Source of the DNA: Polychytrium aggregatum
Taxonomy: Eukaryota > Chytridiomycota > Chytridiomycetes > Polychytriales
DNA: 64,000 nucleotides
Assembly: GCF_025602895.1 (NCBI RefSeq)
Contig: NW_026516339.1
Span: forward strand, 45,975 to 109,974
Reading direction: 5' to 3'
Program-made: the position numbers and the translations under genes
Notes under the pieces: generated by a model
What the model was told of the DNA's origin: nothing
The model's input: only the letters and a program-made list of their open reading frames with translations
Database searches by the model: none
In this document: in pieces, positions 1 to 11,000 of the stretch
Numbering within the stretch: the first letter of the stretch is position 1
Layout of the letters: every line of letters begins with the position of its first letter

Positions 1-1159
1 GCGTCGGCTTCGATGACGCACTGACGCTCGGGGTCGAAGTGGCGGAGGACAGGACCGGTGCTCAGGCATTCCTTAAGCTTCAGGAATGACGTTTGAGCCG
101 AGGGAGACCAGGAGAACTTGATGTCCTTCTTCAGGAGGTCCGTCAGCGGGGTGGCGATCTTGGAGTAGTCCTTGACGAACCGACGGTAGAAGTTCGCCAG
201 GCCGAGGAAGACTTGGATGTCGTGGGCAGATCGGGGGATCTCCCACTCCTGGATGGCCTTGACCTTGTCGGGATCCATGGAGATTCCATCGGGCGAGATG
301 ATGAACCCGAGGAAGGCGACGGAGGACTGGTCGAACTCACACTTTTCAAGCTTGAGTGAGAGTCCGGCGTCTTGGAGCTTGGTCAGGACTTTCTTGACAT
401 GAGCGTCGTGCTCGGTAGGATCGGAGGAGTAGATGAGGATGTCGTCCAGGTAGACGACCACGAACTGGTCAAGGTATTCACGGAGGACATCGTTGACGAA
501 GGCTTGGAACGAGGCAGGAGCGTTGGTCAAGCCGAACGGCATGACGTTGTACTCGAAGTGGCCGTAGCGGCAGCGGAAGGCCGTCTTCCACTCTTCACCT
601 TCAGCGATGCGCAAGAGGTTGTATGCGCCTCGCATGTCGAGCTTGGTGAAGATCTTGGCCTTGCCGAGGTTGTCGAACGTCTCGGCAATCAGGGGCAAGG
701 GGCAGCGGTTCGGCACGGTGATCTTGTTCAGGGCCCGGTAGTCGACGCAGAGACGGAGGGAGCCATCCTTCTTCTTGACGAACAGGACTGGGGCACCGGC
801 AGGGGACTCGGAACGGCGGATGAAACCCTTGGACAAGTTTTCTTGGATGTAGGTGTGGAGGGCGTCCATCTCCGGCTTGGAGAGGTTGTAGACGGGCCCA
901 AACGACGGAGACGCACCTTCGACCAACGGGATCGTGTGGTCGTGAGGGCGGTGCTGGGGGAGCTTGTCGGCCTCGGACTTGGAAAACACCTTGGCAAAGG
1001 ACGAGTACTTGGAGGGGACAGAGGGTTCGGCCTTGGGCTTGGCTCCAGCGTCGACGGAGCAGAGGGACAGGACTCGGGCAGCATCCAAGAGGAACACTTC
1101 CAGGCCTTCCTTCTGGACGGCGTGCTGGAAGGGGATGCTGCCGATCAGGCTGACGCTGG
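1..1159 (-). CDS. pol: C1 pol, reverse transcriptase part (partial)
   Basis: Reading the minus strand from 1159 gives the linker after protease and then a full gypsy reverse transcriptase: [38 protein letters not shown], the catalytic box YLDDILIYS and the thumb motif [19 protein letters not shown]. At the window edge it reaches the start of the RNase H domain (VIEADA). It is almost identical in translation to the C3 copy at 27618-30077. The upstream part of the same ORF is at 13486-14274. Broken only by insertion of A1 and by the window end. Confidence 0.93.
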
Positions 1160-1950
1160 TGTTAGGGATAGCTTCTGCTTGTTCTCCACTTTGACTGCAC
1201 ACTTGGCTGTTCTTTTGCCTTTCTGTTTGTTTGTGTGTAGCTTTGCAGTTCCCCTCCAATTTTCCGCCTTTTGCCTGCCATTTCCGCTCCTTCCGCACTT
1301 CCGTTTCCCCGCGCTGCTCCGCTTCCTTTGTCTTCTTCGCACGCGCCGGTTTGTTTGTGCACGCGCCTTGCTGCGATTGGTTGCAATTCGGCTGCCGGTC
1401 ATGTGTCCCACCACCGGTGACTCATGACCTGCCTGACCGCCCCGATCTCTTGTTCATCTCGCATGCATTTGCCCCAACCTTATACTTGACCAATCCGCTT
1501 CTTGGACGTTGAGTCACATTGCTTCGCCTTTGCACGTTTCTCCTGCCAGGTGCTTCGCTTTTGCTTGCGCCTCCCTCGCTTTGGTTCTCTGCCTGTCTCG
1601 GTGGTCCTTCTCGGCCCTCGTTCGTGCATCGCCCCCTTCGCCCTGCTCGATCGCCCACTTTTCCCTCCCTTGGCCGCCCTTCGCTGCCAAGTCCGGACTT
1701 GTCTATAAATAGCCTGACCCCCGCGATGTGTAGTCGAACCTCAGCGTTCAAAATAGGACTAAATAAAGTGCCTTCTACTTTATTCTCTGAGTGTTCCTCA
1801 CGTCTCATTTCGAGACTAGTCTTATCTTGAACGGATCTTTGCTTCCCTCGCTCCCTCTCCGAGTCCACTTCGGACTTTACCCTTGCCTTCCCTGAGCTCA
1901 CTTCGAGCTCACTTCTTCTTTTGCCGTTGAGTCCCCTTCGGACTCTAACA
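1160..1950 (+). repeat. A1 5' LTR (791 bp)
   Basis: Starts TGTTAGGGATAG and ends GGACTCTAACA. A TATA box (TATAAAT) begins at 1704. Exactly 39 bp downstream, at 1743-1754, is AGCGTTCAAAAT, the sequence complementary to the primer site next to the LTR. Confidence 0.95.
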
Positions 1951-1952
1951 TC

Positions 1953-1964
1953 ATTTTGAACGCT
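1953..1964 (+). other. A1 self-priming primer-binding site
   Basis: ATTTTGAACGCT is the exact 12-nt reverse complement of LTR positions 1743-1754, close to the predicted RNA 5' end. It lacks the TGG start of a tRNA-primed site. This is the Tf1/sushi self-priming arrangement; use in vivo is inferred. Confidence 0.75.
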
Positions 1965-2021
1965 CCCTCTTGGCTTCCCGGCCTTTCTTCTTCTTTCGCC
2001 TCTCTTTCCCTCGTCGATCCG

Positions 2022-2975
2022 ATGGCTGAGCCTGCTGCACCCCCGGCAGATCTCAATGCGTATCTGGCGCGCATGGAGGAGCGTATGAACGCCCTCATGA
2101 CCCAGAACGCTGCTCTCCATCGTCAGATCCAAGATCTGCAAGCTCCCGCCGCCGCTCCCCGCCAGGTCTACCAGGTGAACAAGCCCAAGGAGTTCCTAGG
2201 TTCCCGCGATGAAACGACGGCCTTCCTCGCCCAGTGCCACCTGGTTTTCCTCGCCGATCCTGCCTTCTTCGCGCCCGAGCGCCAGAAGGTCCTGTACGCC
2301 ACCTCCTTCCTCCGCGGTGAAGCCTTCAAGTGGTACGAGGCCGCCTTCTACATGGCCAACCGCTTCCCGGCTTCCTTCGCGGATTTTGAAGTTGCCCTCA
2401 AGTCGACCTTCGGTGAGGACACGGCCTCCTCGCAAGATAAGGCCTTGAACGACCTCAAGCGCTTGGTCCAGCTCAAGTCCTGCCAAGCCTTCGCCACCCG
2501 CTTCGTCCAGCTCGCCGCCCGCGTCCAGACTGATGAACCCACCAAGATGCACTTCTTCAAGGAGGGTTTGAAGTCTGAGGTCAAGTTCCACCTCATCGGT
2601 CTCCGCCCCGCTCCCGCTTCCCTGCCTGAGTTGATCAAGGCAGCGGTCGAGTACGACGATGCCCTCCATCGTCTCAAGATCTCCTCCCGTTCCCAACCTC
2701 CTCCTCCTTCTTCTCGCTCTGCTCCCCATCACCACCATTCTCCCGCGCATGTTTCTTCTTCCTCCTCTTCTGCACCCACTCCCATGGACCTTGACTCTGT
2801 CTCGGTCCGCCCTGCTAAGCTCTCCGACGTCGAGAAAAAGCGACGTCGTGAGCAGGGTCTCTGCCTGTACTGCGGGGAAAAGTCTTGTCCCGGCAGTCGC
2901 GATGTTCAGCAGTGCCCGGTTCTGGTCAAACGGAACTCGGGAAATGCCCACAGCCGAGCAGCACCTCGCAAGTAA
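2022..2975 (+). CDS. gag: A1 Gag
   Basis: Structural capsid protein of 317 residues, taken from the ATG at 2022 (MAEPAAPPADLNAYLARMEE). An N-terminal coiled-coil-like stretch (about residues 10-40) is followed by a retrotransposon capsid domain (about 60-210; FLAQCHLVFLADP, FKWYEAAF, FKEGLKSEVKFHL) and a Pro/Ser/His-rich linker. The nucleic-acid knuckle is unusual: it reads C-x2-C-x4-C-x8-C (CLYCGEKSCPGSRDVQQC), so the normal histidine is replaced. The stop codon lies in a hairpin loop and pol follows in the -1 frame. Confidence 0.92.
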   Translation: MAEPAAPPADLNAYLARMEERMNALMTQNAALHRQIQDLQAPAAAPRQVYQVNKPKEFLGSRDETTAFLAQCHLVFLADPAFFAPERQKVLYATSFLRGEAFKWYEAAFYMANRFPASFADFEVALKSTFGEDTASSQDKALNDLKRLVQLKSCQAFATRFVQLAARVQTDEPTKMHFFKEGLKSEVKFHLIGLRPAPASLPELIKAAVEYDDALHRLKISSRSQPPPPSSRSAPHHHHSPAHVSSSSSSAPTPMDLDSVSVRPAKLSDVEKKRRREQGLCLYCGEKSCPGSRDVQQCPVLVKRNSGNAHSRAAPRK

Positions 2976-2994
2976 GCGAGGTGGTCTGTTCGGC
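2939..2994 (+). promoter_or_regulatory. A1 -1 frameshift signal over the gag stop
   Basis: Slippery heptamer GGGAAAT (2939-2945; G|GGA|AAT in the gag frame), a 7-nt spacer, then a hairpin. The inner stem is CACCTCGC/GCGAGGTG (2962-2969, 2976-2983) with loop AAGTAA that contains the gag stop. Outer pairs are GCCGA (2953-2957) with TCGGC (2990-2994), plus CAG/CTG. The pol frame is open through the structure in the -1 register. Confidence 0.85.
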
Positions 2995-5900
2995 GATACG
3001 AACATCTTCCCCCTCTGACTCGTCATTATCGGACGATAAGCTTCTTCTTCCGGCCACCCTTGTCGTCATGAGTCTTTCTGGCCCGGTCTCCATCTCCCTT
3101 TCTGTCTTTATTGATGATGGATGCACCGCTCTTGCCCTCATTGATCCTGCCTTTGCGGATCTCCATAAACTCTCTCTTATCCCTCTTTCTACTCCCTACT
3201 CCGTTTCCCTTGCTGATGGTTCTTCGGCCGGTTTCATTCGTTTCCAAACCGTTCCTGTGACGTTGACCATTGGTTCCCACACCGAGTCGATTTCTTTTCT
3301 TGTGACTCGACTCTCCACCACTCCCATCACTCTTGGTCTTCCCTGGATGCGCTTGCATAATCCAGTTGTCAATTGGAAGTCCCTCTCCCTTTCGTTCTCC
3401 GATCCCTCTTGCCTTGCTGATGGACACATCCTCGCGGATGTCTCTGCTTCCTCCTTGGACACTTCGTCCCCTTCCGGCTATTCGCCTCCCCCTTCGGGCA
3501 CTTCGCCTTTGACTCCTCCCTCCGGTCCTTCCCTTACACCGGTTCCCTCCTTTGGCACTTCGCCTTCCCTTTCTTCCCGCCTTGACTCTGCTTCGCTTTC
3601 TGAAGAGCCAACGGCTTTATCTTCGCCCGACATTGAGCTCGTTAATGCGGCGAGTCTTCTCCGTCTTGCACGGGAAGACAAGCTCGACATTTTCGCTGCC
3701 CAAATGGATATCCGTCCTCCTTCGCCGGAGACGTATCCTACGGTGTCGATAAGGTCCGTGCTCACGACGAAGGTGTATGCCGAGTCTGGCACCCCTGTTG
3801 ACTCTCGAGGTGTCCCGCTCAAATACAATGAGTTTGGCGACGTTTTCAGCCTCAAGTCTGACCCTCCTTCTTCCTTGCCTCCTCACCGTCCGTATGACTT
3901 GTCTATTGAGTTTGTACGGACCGAGGATGGAAAGGAACCTCGTTTGCCAAAGCCGGGGAAAGTCTATCCTTTGTCCCCGGCCGAGGAATCTGCTCTTTCG
4001 GAGTATCTGACCAACGCCCTCGCACGTGGTTGGATCTCCAAATCCTCTTCTCCCGTTGGTGCTCCCTGCTTCTTCGTGAAGAAGCCCAATGGTGGTCTTC
4101 GCCTTTGCGTCGACTACCGGGGCCTCAATGCCATCACGAAGAAGAACCGCTACCCTCTTCCCCTCTTCCAGGATCTTCTGGATAAACTTTCTTCTGCCCG
4201 CGTCTTCTCACACCTTGACCTTCCTGATGCTTACCACTTGGTTCGTGTCAAGAAGGGCGATGAGTGGAAGACTGCTTTTGTTTGCAAATCTGGCTCTTAC
4301 GAGTACAATGTTATCCCCTTTGGTCTTTCGAATGCCCCCGCTGCTTTTCAGTTTTTTATGAACGACATCTTCTCGGACCTCCTTGGTGTCTGTGTTGTCA
4401 TTTATCTTGACGACATCCTGATCTTCTCAAAAGATCCCCTGGAGCATGAGGAGCATGTTAAGCTTGTTCTTTCTCGCCTTCGTGAACACTCTCTTAAGGT
4501 CAATCCGGCCAAGTGTTCTTTTGACCTTTCTGAAGTTGACTTTCTCGGCATGATCATTTCTGCCGATGGCATTAAAATGGACCCTGCCAAGGTCGAGGCC
4601 GTTTCCCTTTGGCCTGTTCCCTCTTCTGCTCGCGACATCCAAGTTTTTATTGGTTTCGCAAACTTTTACCGCCGCTTCGTCAAGGACTTTTCCGCACTTG
4701 CTCGTCCTTTGACTTCACTCACCACCAAATCCTCCACCTTCTCTTGGTCTCCCGAGGCCCAAGAGGCTTTTGATTCTCTTAAACGTTCATTCACTTCCGC
4801 ACCTATTCTTCGTTACTTTGATTTCTCCAAACCCGCTGTCATCGAGCCCGATGCTTCTGACTTTGCTCTGGGTGCCGTCCTTTCCCAGTTTGACCCTGAC
4901 GGCGCTCTTCACCCCGTTGCTTTTCACTCTCGGCAATTCCGTCCCGCCGAGGTGAATTATGACACCCACGACAAAGAGCTCCTTGCTATTGTCGATTCCT
5001 TTACTGCCTGGCGTCATTACTTGATGGCTGCCGACCCCGATCATCCCACTCTTGTTTTCTCTGATCACCAGAACCTCACCCGGTTCACTTCCGCTTCCCA
5101 ACTTTCTCGCCGCCAGTTCCGGTGGGCCCAATTCCTTTCTGATTTTGCTTTTCGCATTTACCACCGCCCTGGTCGCCTCAACACCAAAGCCGATGCTCTC
5201 AGTCGCCGTTCTGACTTTGAGATAAAGCCTGGTGACTCCCTCCACTCCACCAACTTCCTTCAGCTGTTCGAGTCTATTTCTCTCGACAGCATCACCGTTA
5301 TCGGCTCGAACCCCGATTTTCTTTCCGAGATTCGAGCTGCCACCCTTTCTTGTTCCCTTCTTTCTGACTTCAACGCCAAACGTCTTGATGGCGATTACTC
5401 CTTCCGTGACGGTCTCCTTTACTTTAAAGACCTGATCGTTGTCCCTTCCCCCGAGCTCCAGCTCAAAGTGTTTGAGCAACGTCACTGCTCCGCTGCCGCT
5501 GGTCACTTTGGTCTTGCCAAGACCGTTGAGCTCATCTCCCGGGACTTTCACTGGCCCCGGCTTCGTAAGTCTGTGCGTCGCTTCATTGCTAATTGTGAAG
5601 CGTGCCAGCGAGCCAAGCCGTCCCGTCACTCCCCTTATGGTTTACTTCACCCTCTCCCCGTTCCTTCCGAACGTTGGTGGGACCTGTCGATGGACTTCAT
5701 CACGGATCTCCCACCTTCGAACGGCTTTGACTCCATCTTCGTGGTTAAGGACCGCCTGTCCAAACAAGCACACTTTGTGCCCACCACGAAGACGGTTACA
5801 GGCGAGCAAACCGCCGAACTCTTCCTCTCCCACATCTTCCGCTTGCATGGTTGTCCCCGGTCTATTGTTTCGGACCGAGGAACTCAGTTTACTTCGGCCT

Positions 5901-6575
5901 TCTGGAGGCGCTTCAATGAGCTTCTGAAGACGAAGATTTCCCTTTCTTCTGCCTTCCACCCCGAGACCGACGGTTCGACCGAGGTTCTCAACCAGGTCAT
6001 CGAGCAGTATTTGCGTATCCATTGCAATTACCTGCAAGACGACTGGACCCTTCACCTTCCCCTTGCCGAGTTCACTTACAACAACTCGGAAAACACCTCC
6101 ACTGGCATGACTCCCTTCTTTGCAGTCCATGGCCATCACCCCATTTTTGATCCCTCCATCATCCGTGATCCTTCTGTTGTGCCCTCTGCCGAAGAACGTG
6201 TCGACCGACTTCAGACCGTTCTCGAGGATCTCAAGGCCAACCTCCGGGTTGCCCAAGAGTCCTACACTTTGCAGGCCAACAAATCCCGTCTCCCCACTCC
6301 CGACATCTCCGTTGGCGACCTCGTTTTTCTTGATCGTCGCCACATCCGCACCCTTCGTCCCTCCAACAAGCTTGATCAGAAAAAGCTTGGCCCCTTTAAA
6401 GTTCTTCGCCGCATCAACCCCGTTGCCTTTGAACTTAAACTCCCTTCCACACTCAAAGTCCACCCCGTCTTTCATGTATCCCTCCTTGAACCCCGAACGA
6501 AGGACATTGTTCCCGAGTTCACCCAACCCGAACCTCCACCCATTCTTGTTGACTCCCAGGAAGAGTTTGAGGTCG
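2945..6575 (+). CDS. pol: A1 Pol, N-terminal part (protease to integrase)
   Basis: Read in -1 frame from the slip site. Order: aspartic protease with the odd active site IDDGCT near 3111 (D-D-G instead of D-S/T-G), reverse transcriptase (VDYRGLNAIT, YLDDILIFS near 4405), RNase H (IEPDASDFALG), integrase with the HHCC finger (C-x2-C in NCEACQRAK) and the DDE core (SMDFITDLP, VSDRGTQFTS, HPETDGSTEVLNQ), then a GPY/F-type C-terminal region. B1 is inserted at 6576 after EEFEV, just before the chromodomain, whose code resumes at 12498. Without the insertion the frame is intact. Confidence 0.93.
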
Positions 6576-6960
6576 TGTGATGATCATGCACGTTGGGAAC
6601 ACGTGTGGACTGCTGCGCGTGATGCACCGTGAGTCATGTTTGTTTGTCTTGGCGTGTATTCCCTGATTGGCTGGCGCCGATGACTCTTACTTCGCCTCCG
6701 ACTGCGCTGTGCTTCGCCCCTCTCTCTAGCAGCTCCGCCTCCCTCGCACCCCCATCTCGTCCCTCGTTTGTCGCTCCACCCCTCTCGCCCACTTTCGCCC
6801 TTCGGTTTCCCTCTTGGCTATAAAGCCCCTCCTTTCTTGCACCCATTTTGTATCTGCAGTTCGAACAACACTTGTTGTTATCTGATAAGTCGTAATATAG
6901 CTTATCGTTGTTCGCCAAGCACCTGGTCGTCCAGTGTCGTTGCTTGTCGTGGTCCTCACA
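6576..6960 (+). repeat. B1 5' LTR (385 bp)
   Basis: TGTGATGATCATGC at the start, GGTCCTCACA at the end. TATAAAG begins at 6819; AGTTCGAACAA, complementary to the primer site, begins 39 bp later at 6858. Confidence 0.95.
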
Positions 6961-6962
6961 TA

Positions 6963-6973
6963 TTGTTCGAACT
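6963..6973 (+). other. B1 self-priming primer-binding site
   Basis: TTGTTCGAACT is the exact 11-nt reverse complement of LTR positions 6858-6868. The same primer core is used by element E. Confidence 0.75.
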
Positions 6974-7080
6974 CCCTCTCTCTGTCTGACCACCTGCTTG
7001 GCTGAGGCTTCGTTGCTGCCCTCATCCTTCTATTCTCTGTTGTCTTCCCTGCATCCTCGCTCCCCACTTTCAAAGCCCAC

Positions 7081-8064
7081 ATGGACCAACTCCAGGCCCA
7101 AATCGTTGCCCTCCAGGAGGAACTGGTTCTCCTCCGGACCACACATTCTTCCGCCGCCCCACAGCTCCCGCACATGCCGACCCCGGACAAGTTCGACGGC
7201 ACCAGGTCAAAGTTCCGCCCCTTCGTCAACCAGTGCCGCCTGCTCATGATGCTCCAGGCATCCAGGTTCCCGTCCGAGCAAGTCAAGGTGGGTTACGTCT
7301 TGAGTTTGCTCACTGGTCCGGCCCTCCAGTGGGCGACTCCCTTGATCGAGTCGAACGATCAAATCCTGCACTCGTTCGACTCGTTCATGGAACGCTTTCG
7401 CCAAGCGTTTGACGATCCCGACCGCACCCACACTGCCGAGCTGCTCCTTTCCTCCATGGCACAGGGCAACCGCTCGTGCATGGATTATGCCTCAGAGTTC
7501 CTCCGCGTTGCCGCCGACCTTCCCTGGAACGACGAAGCCAAGATCTCCGCCTTCCGCCGTGGCCTGTCGAGGGAGATCAAGCAGCGCCTCTCCTTCATCG
7601 ACCCTCTCCCTCTCCGCTTGGTCCCGTTCGTCGAGCGTTGCCTCAAGATCGATGCACGCATCATCGAGCTCAACAACGAGCTCCGAAACACTGGCCCTGT
7701 TTCCTTCGGCACCCAGGCCTTCAACTCCCGCACCCCGTCCTTCCAGCCGCCCGCCCAGGAGCCTCCGGTTCTCTACTCCGAGCCGATGCAGATCGACGCC
7801 GCCGTCGTCAGCCGCCTGACCCCCGAGGAGAAGAACCGCCGCTTCCAGGAGCGCCTCTGCTTCCGCTGTGGCAAGCCCGGCCACGTCGCCAAGTCCTGCC
7901 CCCTCAAGTCCGGCTCCCGTGCTCCCGCCTCTGGTTCCCGCTTCCCCGGCTCCCGTCCTCAGGCTCCCGGCTCCCGTCCCCGTTCGAAGGTTGTCCGAAC
8001 CATCGTCTACGATGATGGTGAGGAGGAACACTTCGAGTCGGGAAACGACCAGGCCCAGATCTAA
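7081..8064 (+). CDS. gag: B1 Gag
   Basis: 327-residue Gag. The N-terminal helix (MDQLQAQIVALQEELVLLRT) looks coiled-coil forming. The capsid domain is at about residues 35-210 (KFRPFVNQCRLLMML, LTGPALQWATPL, FRQAFDDPDRTHTAE, FRRGLSREIKQRL). A canonical CCHC knuckle (CFRCGKPGHVAKSC) is near residue 260, followed by a Gly/Ser/Arg/Pro tail. The stop codon TAA (8062-8064) lies within the 5' arm of an 11-bp hairpin. Confidence 0.95.
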   Translation: MDQLQAQIVALQEELVLLRTTHSSAAPQLPHMPTPDKFDGTRSKFRPFVNQCRLLMMLQASRFPSEQVKVGYVLSLLTGPALQWATPLIESNDQILHSFDSFMERFRQAFDDPDRTHTAELLLSSMAQGNRSCMDYASEFLRVAADLPWNDEAKISAFRRGLSREIKQRLSFIDPLPLRLVPFVERCLKIDARIIELNNELRNTGPVSFGTQAFNSRTPSFQPPAQEPPVLYSEPMQIDAAVVSRLTPEEKNRRFQERLCFRCGKPGHVAKSCPLKSGSRAPASGSRFPGSRPQAPGSRPRSKVVRTIVYDDGEEEHFESGNDQAQI

Positions 8065-8082
8065 GTGGAGGCTTAGATCTGG
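8040..8082 (+). promoter_or_regulatory. B1 -1 frameshift signal over the gag stop
   Basis: Slippery heptamer GGGAAAC (8040-8046, in frame as G|GGA|AAC), an 8-nt spacer, and a perfect 11-bp stem CCAGATCTAAG/CTTAGATCTGG (8055-8065, 8072-8082) with loop TGGAGG. The gag stop is inside the 5' arm. The pol reading frame is open from the heptamer onward in -1 register. Confidence 0.88.
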
Positions 8083-11000
8083 AGCCGTCTCCCCTTCCTC
8101 CAGAAGCAAGCGTCGATGGTAAGGAGCATGAGGTAAGTGTCGAACGCATGGCTATGTGTGGAATGATCAATGTAGTCGGTGGTGGATCGCACTCTGTCAA
8201 ACCCGCCTCTTCTAAGGGCACATCTGGCTCCCAGATGTCTTTGACAGAGCTCCCGATCTCCACACCACCTGCGAACTTGGTCATCTGCTCGAACCATGCT
8301 GCCGACACTGATCTCTGCTCCGAGCCTTCTTCGTGCGTCTCGTCGATTTCTTCGTCTTCTCCCGTTTTCTCCGCTTCTCTTGTTCTCCCTTCTGGTCGCT
8401 CCCTCTCTTGCCAACTTCTCGTCGATTCTGGTGCCTCCGGCAACTTCATCGACGAGAGCTTTGTTGACCGCTTCTCGGTCCCCCTCGTTTCCAAATCCAC
8501 TCCCCTCCCTGTCCAAGGTGTCGATGGCCAGCCACTTTCTTCCGGCCCCATCACTTTTGAGACGGAACCCCTCAAGATTGTTCTTGGGGACTACACTCAA
8601 CACCTTTCCTTTGATGTCATTAAGTCTCCCCACCAACCTGTTATCCTTGGCTATCCCTGGCTGCAGTCCATCGAACCCAGGTTCCACTGGGCTCGTGGAC
8701 TCCTTTGCCTTCCCCGTCCTGCAAACCACATCCTCAAGGTTGTGGATGCCTCTTCCCTCCCTTCCGTTTCTTCCGTTTCTCCTTCTCCCCTTCCTCTTGT
8801 TGGCGACACACCCAATGTTTTCCCTCGTGCCTCTACCGACACCACTGTGGTGCTCGCTTCTTCGCCTCGCACCGTTTGTACTCGCGAAGATGATCAGAAT
8901 AAAGTGATCGCTCAACGTTATTCTGATTGTGTTCCGAGTGAGGTGCCCTGTTCCTGTGCTGCTCGTCCTGGTCCCTCCGGTCTCGTCTCCGTCCGTCCTG
9001 GTCTCCCCGGTCCCGTTGCTCCCAGCCCCGCTCCTGTCCGTGTCCAAGCGATCAGGTACAAGTCGTTGGAGCAGTCCGTCCTCGACACACAGTCTAGCCC
9101 CGACCCCCTGACTGTGTTCCAAGTCCTCGTCCTTCCTGCCACCGATCCGGATCCGACGCCCCTCTCGACGTCGATCCCCGAGGAGTACAAGTCGTTTGGC
9201 TCAGTCTTCTCGAAGCAGGAAGCCGATTCGTTGCCCCCGCACCGGACGTACGACTGCCCGATCGACCTGGAGCCCGGCAAGACCCCCAAGTTCGGACCGC
9301 TCTACTCCCTGTCAGAGCCCGAACTCAAGGCCCTTCGTGAATACCTCGACGACAACCTCGTCAAAGGGTTCATCCGTCCTTCGTCCTCTCCCGCCGGTTC
9401 TCCGATCCTTTTCGTCAAGAAGAAGGACGGCTCTCTGCGTCTCTGCGTGGACTATCGCGCATTGAACACGATCACGGTCAAGAATCGTTACCCCTTACCG
9501 TTGATCAATGAGATGCTGGACCGAGTCCGGGACGCGAAGGTGTTCACGAAGCTGGACCTCCGCGGGGCCTACAACCTGCTGCGTATCCGCGCAGGCGACG
9601 AGTGGAAGACGGCCTTTCGCACTCGTTACGGCCAGTTCGAGTACTTGGTGATGCCCTTTGGACTCACCAATGCTCCGGCCACCTTCCAGCACTTCATCAA
9701 CGATGTCCTTCGTGATGAACTGGACAACTTTGCGATTGCCTACCTTGACGACATTTTGATTTACAGCGCTGACCCCACTCAGCATGCAAATCACGTCAAG
9801 CAGGTCCTGGCCAAGCTCCAGGCTGCAAAGTTGTACTGCAAGCTGGAGAAGTGCGAGTTCTCCAAGGACAAGGTCTCATTCCTCGGCTACGTCATCTCGC
9901 CCAAGGGTATCGAGATGGAACGAGCAAAGCTCTCCGCCATTGTCGACTGGCCCGTCCCCCGCAATGTCTCCGACCTTCGCTCCTTCATTGGGTTCTCGAA
10001 CTTTTACCGTCGCTTCATTGACGGATATGCCAAGATCGCCGGTCCGCTCACGCTCCTGTTCAAGAAGTCCCAGGTCTTCCGCTGGTCCCCCGACGCCCAC
10101 AAGGCTTTCCAGTCCCTCAAGGAAGCCTTCGTCTCCGAGCCCGTCCTTGCGCACCCCGACCCATCCAAGCCCTTTGTCGTGGAGTCTGATGCCTCAGACT
10201 TTGCGATCGGATGCGTCCTGTCCCAGCGCGGCTCCGATGGCCACCTGCACCCGTGCTCCTTCCACTCCCGCACGCTCATGGATGCTGAACGCAACTACAG
10301 CATCTATGAGAAGGAGCTCTTGGCCATCAAGGAGGCTTTCGAGGTCTGGCGACACTACCTCGAAGGTGCCCAACACCCAGTCCAAGTCCTTACCGACCAC
10401 AAGAACTTGGAATACCTGGCGTCGGCCCGCATCCTCAACCAGCGACACGCCCGGTGGTCGCAGTTCCTGTCTCGGTTCGACCTCCGGATCCAGTACCTCC
10501 CCGGTCCAAAGAACGGCAAGGCCGACGCTCTCTCCCGCCGCCCGGACTACGTCCCTCCGTCCGCACCTGTGTCCAAGGAGCCTCCCCCGTTGCTGCCACC
10601 TTCGTCGTTCGCCTGTGCCGTCCGTCGCTCCTCGGATGCAAGTTCCACTCGCCCTGTGGACTTGCTCAAGCTCATTGCCGAGGAGCAACCCAAGGACCCG
10701 TCCCTGGACCAGCTCCGCAACGATCCCAAGTATGTCCTGAAGGATGGTCTCCTCACCTTCATGGACAAGATCGTTGTGCCCGAGTCGTGTCGAGTCCCCG
10801 TCCTCAAGTCATGCCACGATCCTGTCGCTGTTGGACATCCTGGCATTCGGCGGACTCGGGCACTGATCTCGAGGCAGTTCTGGTGGCCCTCAATCCGCAA
10901 GGATGTCCAGGCTTATGTCTCGACGTGCGACACTTGTGCACGCTCGAAAGTCCCTCGACATAAGCCGTTTGGATACTTGCAGCCCCTCCCGACGGCATCG

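Noticed and set aside
4787-6526. Long antisense open frames in A1 and similar ones in B, C, D and G
   Set aside because: Codon-bias shadows of pol in GC-rich DNA; no domains.
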